DNA of 64,000 nt from Isoetes taiwanensis (Eukaryota; Streptophyta; Lycopodiopsida; Isoetales; Isoetaceae): positions 2,642,116 to 2,706,115 of the forward strand of contig JAJEKV010000100.1 in the NCBI GenBank assembly GCA_021234155.1. The letters run 5' to 3'. The notes below the pieces were generated by a model. The model did no database searches, was not told the DNA's origin, and saw only the letters and a program-made list of their open reading frames with translations. Below are positions 56,083-64,000 of the stretch, in pieces. Numbering within the stretch: position 1 is the stretch's first letter; every line of letters begins with the position of its first letter. The position numbers and the translations under genes were made by a program.

Positions 56083-56150
56083 CAAATTCCGGGGTGGCAC
56101 CAGCGCCTCCACGCTTCGCGTGTCGGCGCTGGTTCCGTTCCAGAATTTGA
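56083..56150. repeat. Foldback element, 68 bp
   Basis: caaattccggggtggcacca pairs with tggttccgttccagaatttg, and the inner cagcgcc pairs with ggcgctg, around the loop tccacgcttcgcgtgtc. The arms have a few mismatches. Confidence 0.7.
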
Positions 56151-56855
56151 AGCATGCGGTCATTCTTGTATACGTAATGCACACCTAGGCAGAATTACTG
56201 CCTTTTTCTGCATATTTTACCCCGCGCAATTCTCTCTCCGCCTGTGTATAGCGGCGCCGCCAATATTTTATGGCTATGGCGGACTATGGCGGAGCAATGA
56301 CCTTCAAATCTTCTGGCGACCTTCCTTCAAATCTCTTCGTCTGAAGCACTGCTGCCGGATGTTTGAAAGAGAGCAGCGTGAATAGTCAGAGATCTAGCCG
56401 GAATAGCTTCTTCATGAATAGCCTCTCCATGAATAGCCAGAGATCTAGTCGGAATAGCCTGAATAGCGACACATCTAGCTGAAATAGCCTGAAGCGGAGC
56501 AAATTCATTGAGGAAAGCCAGAGAGCCAGAATAGCCGGAGATCTCTTTGTTTCGGAGATCTCTTCATTTAGTAAGTTTTGTTTCTTTTCTGTGAGTTTTG
56601 TTTCTTTTCTGTGACGTTTCATGCCCTTATGTTCCTGCATTTTTCCCTGTTGTGCATGCATCAAAAGCTCCGATGGGGATGAAAGAAGCATTTCGGGCAT
56701 GAAAGAAGCATTTCTGAAGCATTCCGGCCTTCAAATCAAAGCTCTGATAGCCCAGTTTCATTAGGCATAGCCATTGAAGGGAAAATTTGTGCCATAGCCG
56801 TTCAACTTTCTCTGTTCAGCATATTTTTCCTGTTCGTAATTCTGCCAGGTGTGCA

Positions 56856-57026
56856 TTACGTAAGGGAATCTACTGTCCTCAGGTATCCCCCTCAGAATAT
56901 TCCTCGGCGGAGCCACCAGCCTCGGCGAAGCACTCGCGGCTCCGCCGCTCGTGCGCCGCCTCAGCTGGCGGCGCCGCCTCGGAAATTCCTCGGCGGAATA
57001 CCCTCGGGGCGTAGATTCCCTATTAC
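56856..57026. repeat. Foldback element, about 170 bp, GC-rich core
   Basis: The outer arms acgtaagggaatctac and gtagattccctattac are inverted copies with minor differences. The core is very GC-rich (ctcggcggagccaccagcct, later cagctggcggcgccgcctcg) and strongly resembles the loop of the 59.2-kb foldback in the opposite orientation. Confidence 0.65.
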
Positions 57027-57191
57027 ATAAACTATAAGAAAGACAATATTACTTGCGCTGAACTATTGGAATGCCACAAAGTCTTGGCTAGGCGGCGTAG
57101 AATAAAGCTCGCAGAATACCACATCTCTTCTTTATTTTTCAAATTTCCCCGCAATTTATTCTCTCTCTTATGAGGAGGTTAACCTCCTTCG

Positions 57192-57259
57192 TGAGAGGGT
57201 CATGAGAAATAACCCTCGAGGCTGGCAGGCCGAGAGGGTTATTTTGCATGACCCTCGAG
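57192..57259. repeat. Foldback element, 68 bp
   Basis: gagagggtcatgagaaataa... pairs with ...ttattttgcatgaccctcga, and the inner ccctcgaggc with ggccgagagg, around a loop of about 5 bp. Flanking gaggaggttaacctcct and gaggaggaggttgacctc extend the symmetry outward. Confidence 0.8.
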
Positions 57260-59145
57260 AGGAGGAGGTTGACCTCAACCACTGGCCCGAGCAGGTTCTC
57301 CATAGCTAGTTTGAGCTTAGATCTTACCAGCTTTTCTCCTCCCCCTGGCCACAGCAAGCTCCTTGTTGGTGTAGATCTTTTTAGCGAGGTTAAATTTCTG
57401 AGTCAGTTGAACCCAGATCCTGCTCTTGAGTTGTATCAGGATGTTTCTGGTAATATAGCTTGAAAGGAAACTGTGTTCTCGCATGAGAGACATTGCGGTT
57501 CCTCAGACGGGTCTGCCCTTTCTTGAAGAGAAATATGACATCAGAGGTAGCTCTTTTACGCTCTGAGAAATGTGTCCTCTGAAAAGAATGGCTATGGCAG
57601 GAATTAGTGGAGAAAAAATGGCTATGGCAGGGATTGGGAAGTTGGGCGGGCAGAAAACGGAGATGGGTGATGAAAATTTCGTTGGAAGAAGCCATAGCAA
57701 GAGCTTGGGAAGAGGAAAAACCATAGCCAGAGCTTGGAAAATGTTTATTCCGAAGAGGAAGAAGAGAACAATAGTTTTATGCAAGAGAATACAGAGGATC
57801 TAGAAGCTCTGCTTAGCTCCGATGATGAGGAATTTAACACTGGGCATTCCTTCAATGATCTAACTTGCCAAAACCATGGCTATAGTGATGAAGAGGATGA
57901 GCTGAGTTCATAGAAGAGTCATGTCGAAGGAGAGCTATGCCGGAAGAGCCAGAGCTATGCCAGAAATCTCCAAATATTCTCTGGAAAAGAATACTTACTT
58001 ATAATCCATATAATTGCTTAATCTGGACCGTTGGTCCAGGGACGTTCCTCAAAAATCAAGATGGGGTCAAACCACCATTTCCACCTTATGATTTCTTAAC
58101 CATGGATGAAAGCCAATCATGTAGTCAACCTGAAAACATGGAATCAAAATCCTACAGTGCACAACAAACTGAAGAACTTTGCATGAAATATAGCAATTGA
58201 ATATGAGCATAGAACATGCCATCCAGCAGCACGACAACAAGGATTAAACATGGAATTGAAACGGATATTATAAGGAGACCTCTACTACAGTGCACATCGA
58301 ATGCACATCGAATGCAATAACTATGCTTGAATATGTTATTTTATTGAATGAATATTCACTGAACATGAACAGAGAACATGCCACAATTTCCAATAGCGAA
58401 ACAACACAACACCTTCATATGCCTTGCCTATAAATAGGCTATGTGCTTGCAAGAAGCTTGCCGGAACTAGAAGAAGATCCAGTAAAATACAACAGCTTCT
58501 TCCTTTGCCCTGTCTGCAAACAGGCATATGTGCTTGCAAGAAGCTTGCTGGAACTACCTTCAACAGAAGTGAAGAAGGAAAAATGAAATTCAAACAGAAG
58601 AAGATTCATGAATCATGCCCACTGGAATAACGTTGCAGCATGCATGCATATTCTCATATGAACAGGCCTGTCAGAATCGACCAACATAAAAAAAAGGCAA
58701 AATGGCTCTCAGCATATTCCTTGAATGCATCAGGGGATTCGAATCGGAATGCTCTGCAACAAATCTGGAAGAGCAACCTCCATATTCTCAAAGGCATCAA
58801 ATGTAGAAGTTCAAAAATTTGGAGGTTTGGCTATGGCAGCAGAGGGCTGGCACAACATCAATTCCACAAACAAGCATAGCCACAACAAACAAGCGAGCCG
58901 ACAAGCATAGAAGCAAACAAGCCTAACCATAGCCATCGCCTTCACAAGCTTAGGAGCCATCGCTATTTCCCTACCAAAAAAACCTATGAGCGCAACCTGC
59001 CTAGGCCAACATAGCCGCTATCCCCTCCAGCTTCTTCCAAAAATAAGTCAACCTAAAATCTTCCATAAGAGGAAAATAAAAGCCAATAACCATGCAAAAC
59101 CCAAACTCTATTTTCTGACCTCAGCAAAGTACGATTTTGTACTAC
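57260..59145. other. No recognisable gene; GGCTATGGC-rich
   Basis: Several open frames are present, but none resembles a known protein. The word ggctatggc or its complement gccatagcc appears repeatedly. A segment near 58060 (tcaagatggggtcaaac) shares its phrase with the SINE-like repeat at 47 kb. An imperfect direct repeat (gcttgcaagaagcttgc.ggaact) lies at about 58445-58555. Confidence 0.4.
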
Positions 59146-59303
59146 GTAATCGACGGGAGGAGGGGCATTCCGCCCCGTAGAGCCTCGAGGCGGCGCCACC
59201 AGCCGAGGCGGTGCACGAGCGGCGGAGCCACGAGTGCCGCCGAGGCTGTGTGCGCTGCCGAGAGACTCTACGAGGGCGGAATGCCCCTCCTCCCGTCGAT
59301 TAC
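59146..59303. repeat. Foldback element, 158 bp, GC-rich core
   Basis: Arms of about 37 bp (gtaatcgacgggaggagggg..., mirrored by ...cccctcctcccgtcgattac) enclose an 83-bp core of about 75 percent G+C (cctcgaggcggcgccaccag, ggcggagccacgagtgccgc). Small frames on both strands through it (59053-59319, 59137-59568) are by-products of the symmetry. Confidence 0.85.
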
Positions 59304-60214
59304 GGGACGTAATAAACACTTAGTGCAAATTACGTTCAGGATCGTTCCCTCTCTCGGCTATGGTTCCCTCTCTCGGCTATGGCATAGAAGTTCAGAAAAC
59401 AAAACCTCTAGCTATCTCGGCTATGGCGAGCACAGAACACAAAGCATAGAAGTTCAGAAAACAATAGAAAGCACAAAACAATTCAACGCAGAAAAACACA
59501 GGCCATTGAAGAAAACAATTAAGCATGAACTCTGCTTGGAGCTTCCGGACGATCTAAACTGCTTCTGATCAACCTAAAGTCTGCTTGGCCGAAAACATGG
59601 ACCGATCCATCTCTGTAGACAGATTTTTAGACATCTACTAAGTCTGTCCCGCCTCTTTTCACTTTCCGGCAAAAATCTCGATAAAGCTTGAAAAATGGTG
59701 CTATGGCGGCCTTCAGAAAAATCTGGAGAATGAAACCTTAGAAATCTGGAAAACCTTGGAGAACGGCTATGGCGGCCTTCAGAGAGAACGGAATGGCGCC
59801 GCTCTTCTCAAACCTGGTTATGGCGCCCGCGAGAATGAAGCCTGGCTATGGCATCGCTAACCTGGCTATGGCGCTCACTGCAAAACCTGGCTATGGCGCC
59901 CGCGAGAATGAAAGGGCCGCCTTCCTGACTGAAGAAAGAACTTTAGCGGCGCCGCCATCAACAAGCGGAGGAACATTTATGCCATATAAAATTGAAGCAA
60001 ATATACAGTAATTTGCACTAAGTGTTTATTACGGCATAATTATAGATGCCAAAACAATTAATAATCATATGCAACACTTGCCCTTTCTTCAATTGCCGAA
60101 GGTAATCGAGCGGTTATTACAATAATCATTCAAATATTCTATTAAAAAGAATATTCGGGAGGTTAATATAATCCCTCTATGATCCAACGGTGGATAGCGG
60201 TTGGATCTTTAGAA

Positions 60215-60250
60215 CGTGCAAGGACCAGTGGTTAAGATGCAAGAATCTTT
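60215..60250 (+). mobile_element. SINE-head-like fragment
   Basis: aaggaccagtggttaagatg, followed by caagaatctttat, recurs at about 62545-62575 as ataccagtggttaagatgca ggaatctttat. It resembles a tRNA D-arm and the reverse complement of the SINE-like repeats at 48.3 and 62.7 kb. Confidence 0.35.
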
Positions 60251-62723
60251 ATGGGGGGAGGGTGTCCATTGGCTGCGCATTTAAGCGCAAAACTAGAAGT
60301 GCAAATTTCTGAGCATTTCAATGGCTATATTTTTTATATGACAACATGCCCACCGAGAATGCCTACCCGAAAAACTTAGCTCCTCGCCAATTGAACAATG
60401 TCACCTTAAGTTGGAAGGTGTCAAAGTGGTGGGGGTACTAGTACCACCAAGGCTGAGGTGGCAGCCCCCTAGGATACCAGGGTGCCCATTGAAGGCTGCC
60501 GCGATAGGCCATAAAGAAACTTGTGGAAAACAATTTTTTTTTTGTTTGAATGAACTTGATCGTATCTTTCAACACCAATCTTAAATTTGACAACAATGTT
60601 CAAAAATTATCAAAATTTTCCCATAAAAGTTTTAGCATAGTAAAACTGGAACATTTACAAAACAGAAACATGCACAAATATCTGAACCCCAGGACGAATT
60701 TGCAAGGTAGACATATGCACATACATAAAAATGTATTATTGTAATCAGACAGAAGTTGAAGAAGAGTTTAATTGCAATAACTCAACCACACAAGCACACT
60801 TACCTTTTAACGAAATTATCTGGTAACATAAATGTTAACAAGAGGATAATTGTTCATGGAAAGAATGAGTTAGTACATTATTATACTTCAATAGAGGAAA
60901 GTTAAGCTTAAAATAAAGCTCCACAAACTTTGATATTGCCCATCTTATAGCCAAACATTGTTTGTGATGTACAATCCATATATCTATATACATTTTTCTG
61001 ATATGCAATCTATACTTGCTAGGATTCTATACCGTAGGTTATTTATCCAAAATACAAAGGCATACCAAGGTGCAGGAGTTCCCCATTCATACCCAGTTAA
61101 AACCATAGATGTAGTGATGTAGTGATCTGATCTTCATTTGACCATGCTGGGACATTGCAGGCATGACATCATACAGTATAGGGATAGGAAGGTCCCTTCA
61201 TGCCCACTATTCTTTAAAAATTATCAGATAAATACCATGAAAAGAAGACAAGAAGTACCTTTTTTCTTTCAGATTCTGGTGACAGCCTGAATTTCAAACT
61301 TAATTCTAGGGAGATCTCGTAACCAAAGCTCTGTATACTGTTTGCTGAATGTCATTTTTTATGGAAACCTTTGATGATGAATGCCTGCATTATAATACTC
61401 AAAGCAGTGGATGCATTAACAGGGTAGCCCAATAATATGGCTTACATGCACTAGCATGTACATAAATATGTAAAAGGTAGCTTGTCCTAGTGATATGTTT
61501 TGAACAAATAATTGAAAGGATCCAAAATCTCAATATACACATTCAGAGAATTAGCTTTTCTACCCCTATCCATATGCCTTGACTGCTTGTTCCACTAGAT
61601 TGTTTCATCCTCAATTTTCAAATTGTATATGTAATACTCTATGCTATCAGTGCCCTCCAACCCCAGATACTACATGATATAAGAATTATTTGCCCTCTAA
61701 GAGACCAGCTATGAAAAGTAACCCAACTACCAGCTATGAAAAGTAACTCAGTGGCTTAGCTATGCACACTCTTGCTAAGGTACTTACATGGAAGCTTCAA
61801 AAGTGATGCTCTCTGTGCATCAGTTTTATATAAGCTCTGCAACATCTGTGTCAAACCTAGAAAATGTGCCAGAAGCAATTATGAGCATATAACTGTCAGA
61901 TAGTGCAGCTCAGCTAGATGGTTTTACTAATGCATTTCTTATTTTCTTTTTCCATCTGCTTATGCATCAAACAACTGCCTCTACTTGGCATTGCGAAAGC
62001 GAGCAACAAAGGCATAAAATTGCTTACATTCATCAACAAGGACAAACGTATTGCCATCATCTTAAAATTCTCCCTTAAATTATTAAGTCATTTGCCAGTT
62101 CATTGCCTCTCGCGCTATGTATTGGCTCTTCTTGTCTGAACCATGATCAGGAGTAGCATCTGTTGTGCCTAAATTACAAGCTGTGGCATATTAATAGACA
62201 ATGAAGAGAAAAAATGAAATATAAGCAAATTCGAGTTTACCAGTGACGGAAATGCAATCCGACTAGAAGCAAAAACCACCAATCCGACTGGAAGAAAAAC
62301 TAGGAAAGAGAATTTGATAGTGTCGGAATTGAATAACCAGCATTACATGTAGAAAGCCTGGCTATGGTGGTCGCTTACATGCGCCGCCTACGATGGCATT
62401 GCTAGGAGCCTTCGTTGTTCTGTGCACAGCCGTAATAGAAGCCTAGGTAATCTACGTGGCAAATTCTGAAACAGCCAATGGCAATTTTACACATCCGCCA
62501 CTGGCAACGGCACAGCCAATGGCCACCCTCCCCTATAATGTTCGGATACCAGTGGTTAAGATGCAGGAATCTTTATAGAATGTTCGGAAAATATCTATAT
62601 GGGAATCATGGGAAAAGCTATATGTTTAGAATATGAGTACTAGAATCACAAAGTGAAAATGGACGTCAGATTCGCCGACCGGACCGGAATACCTTCTTCC
62701 ATCTCCGGCGGAATCTTTCTTTC

Positions 62724-62885
62724 CTTAACGCACTGGTCCTCGGTTTTCCACGGTAAGATTCAATCTTGACCGTCGAATGGACAACTGTTATCAGCTAGTA
62801 ACACGCCTGTTCTTGAAAATTTATGGAGACAATCCCGTAACAGCCTAGGGTTTTCTCTGCCCTTCTCTGCATCTGCCATAACACC
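62724..62885 (-). mobile_element. SINE-like repeat, copy 2
   Basis: Shares the ordered phrases ccttaacgc.ctggt.ctcgg, gatt/caa.tct..accgt, taacac/taacat and cctaggg with copy 1 at 48295. The reverse complement carries the D-arm-like aggaccagtgcgttaag. Confidence 0.45.
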
Positions 62886-63029
62886 CTAGGATTTTTTACG
62901 AACGAGGGCCCCATTTGCGGAAGCTTACCTTGCAAGCAAACTTCTGGCTAACCGCAAGCAAGTGAATGGGGTTGGGCTTCCCTTGCAAGCAAGCTTAACT
63001 GGTAACCGCTTCGCCACCTTTTAACCGCG

Positions 63030-63215
63030 CCTGCTTCCTAGATCCGGCTTCTGCCCCTGCTTCTAAGATCCTAAGATCCGGCTTCCACGATTCTAAGATC
63101 TGGCTTCTAAGATCCTAAGATCCGGCTTCCACAATTCTAAGATCCGGCTTCTAAAATCCCTGCTTCTGCCCCTGCTTCCACGATTAGGTGCCCCTGCTTC
63201 CTTGATCTGGCGCCC
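63030..63215. repeat. Minisatellite, gatccggcttc(...)ctaa units
   Basis: Units of about 18-30 bp containing aagatccggcttc or aagatctggcttc repeat at least six times, mixed with tgcccctgcttc units. It lies 300-480 bp upstream of the oxygenase start codon. Confidence 0.8.
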
Positions 63216-63262
63216 TTGCTTCCGGCCCAAGGTGCAAACCCTCGGACCAGAGCGTTAAGGGA

Positions 63263-63392
63263 GATAACGCCCTGGGCCTCGGCCGTTACCATAAAAAAAA
63301 AATTTTGGCATGGCCAAAATGGCGAGGGCGTGCTCGCGAGCCATTTGCCTCAATTTTTTTTTATGGTAACGCCCTCGGCCCAGGGCGTTATC
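63263..63392. repeat. Foldback element, 130 bp, upstream of the oxygenase gene
   Basis: Arms of about 36 bp (gataacgccctgggcc..., ending ttaccataaaaa, and the inverse ttatggtaacgccctcggcc...gttatc) enclose a loop with a second, smaller symmetry (tggccaaaatggcgagggcg). It ends 119 bp before the start codon at 63512, so it probably falls in the promoter or 5' UTR. Confidence 0.9.
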
Positions 63393-63511
63393 TACCCCAT
63401 ACTGGACTGCACATCCTTATCTGCCCATCTTATTAGAAGCAAAAACAGGTTTGATCTCCTCCTTGTTCTTGTCCTTTTTCTTGTTTTTTATTTGCCCTAT
63501 CTTTTCAATCA

Positions 63512-64000
63512 ATGGCCGTAGCTCCGGAAGGGCGAGAATCAAGATACTACTTGTATCCCGAATTTGAAGAACCTGAATGGTCTGATCCGGTAGAAAGCGT
63601 ACAGGCTTTGGCCGAGCTTGATCTTGAGGATATCCCCCCTGCTTATGTAAGACCCCCGCCGGATCGACCCTGTTTTGGCAATGTGCATAATGCTCAGAAT
63701 CAGATTCCTATTATTGATTTTTCAGGTCTTGTCGAAGAGATCAAACCATGTCGGAAATTGCAAAAGCTTCTGAAGAGTGGGGATTTTTCCAGCTCCTTAA
63801 TCACGGCATTTCGTTGTCTTTGATAGAAAGGACTAAAAGAGTTGCTAAGGAGTTCTTTGATCTGCCTATAGAAGAAAAACAGGTATATGCTAACAAGCCT
63901 TGGTCCTTAGTTGGCTATGGTAGTCGGATCGGAGTTACAAAGGGTGCAGTTTTGGATTGGGGAGATTATTTTCTTCATTATCTTTGGCCTTTGGAGAAAA
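63512..64000 (+). pseudogene. 2-oxoglutarate/Fe(II) oxygenase, 5' part, frameshifted
   Basis: The ATG at 63512 starts MAVAPEGRESRYYLYPEFEE. The frame has VQALAELDLEDIPPAYVRPP, then QIPIIDFSGLVEE, the N-terminal domain (DIOX_N) of DOXC-class plant oxygenases. Near 63745 one base is missing relative to the family and the reading continues in another frame: SEIAKASEEWGFFQLLNHGI, then FFDLPIEEKQ, then VGYGSRIGVTKGAVLDWGDY to the window end. The closest plant relatives I know by pattern are the jasmonate oxidase/LBO/anthocyanidin synthase group. Substrate is unknown. The catalytic HxD...H lies beyond the window. The gap may be a true frameshift (pseudogene) or a sequence error. The downstream part is so well conserved that a young lesion or an error is likely. 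Confidence 0.75.

Larger units (their letters stand above)
59304..63029. other. No recognisable gene; SINE-like copies
   Basis: This stretch holds many ggctatggc copies (59350-59900), two head fragments ccagtggttaagatgca at about 60218 and 62551, the second SINE-like copy at 62724-62885, and otherwise AT-rich DNA. No protein-like frame is recognised. Confidence 0.45.

Overview
This is nuclear DNA of a land plant. Two host genes can be read exon by exon with GT-AG introns: a peroxisomal serine:glyoxylate aminotransferase with a C-terminal PTS1-type tripeptide, and a plant-type DGAT2 acyltransferase. The start of a plant 2-oxoglutarate oxygenase gene lies at the right edge. Most of the rest is layered, decayed transposons (Ty3-type LTR elements, two or three LINE types, a CACTA end, a MITE, SINE-like copies, foldback repeats). 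The low gene density and repeat load fit a large genome such as a fern or another seed-free plant, but nothing in the window fixes the lineage.

Layout. 1-5.2 kb: AT-rich repeats, two foldback elements and one end of a CACTA transposon. 5.2-11.0 kb: an unusual minus-strand LTR retroelement. It has an LTR at 9443-11037, an initiator-Met-tRNA primer-binding site, a leader with two palindromes, a broken ORF encoding a giant histone H3-like protein (H3-like tail, acidic/basic coiled-coil insert, H3 histone fold), two more palindromes, and a second ORF of unknown function. No polymerase and no second LTR are visible. 11-16.6 kb: old LINE fragments and a long GATA microsatellite. 16.6-19.3 kb: the aminotransferase gene (minus strand). 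21.1-24.9 kb: an older, interrupted LTR related to the one at 9.4 kb. 25-28 kb: a MITE and Ty3/chromovirus fragments. 29.5-32.7 kb: exons of an unrecognised minus-strand gene, hit by a 5'-truncated LINE and flanked by a 501-bp direct repeat. 34.7-37.2 kb: DGAT2 (plus strand). 38.5-46.8 kb: a full-length 7.06-kb LINE with a 19-bp target-site duplication, inserted into an older RTE-type LINE. It carries two extra ORFs ahead of the usual ORF1 and ORF2. 47-63 kb: LINE and SINE remnants, the last exons of an oxygenase gene, and a dense zone of palindromes, foldback elements and a recurring GGCTATGGC word. 63.5-64 kb: the 5' part of a 2-oxoglutarate oxygenase gene, preceded by a minisatellite and a 130-bp foldback.

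The host genes do separate jobs: photorespiration, triacylglycerol synthesis and oxygenase metabolism. They do not form a pathway. The most striking content is the histone H3-like protein at the gag position of a retroelement. The five-part LINE and the family of foldback elements come next. All coordinates, splice junctions and alignments were read by hand from the sequence. No database search was run.
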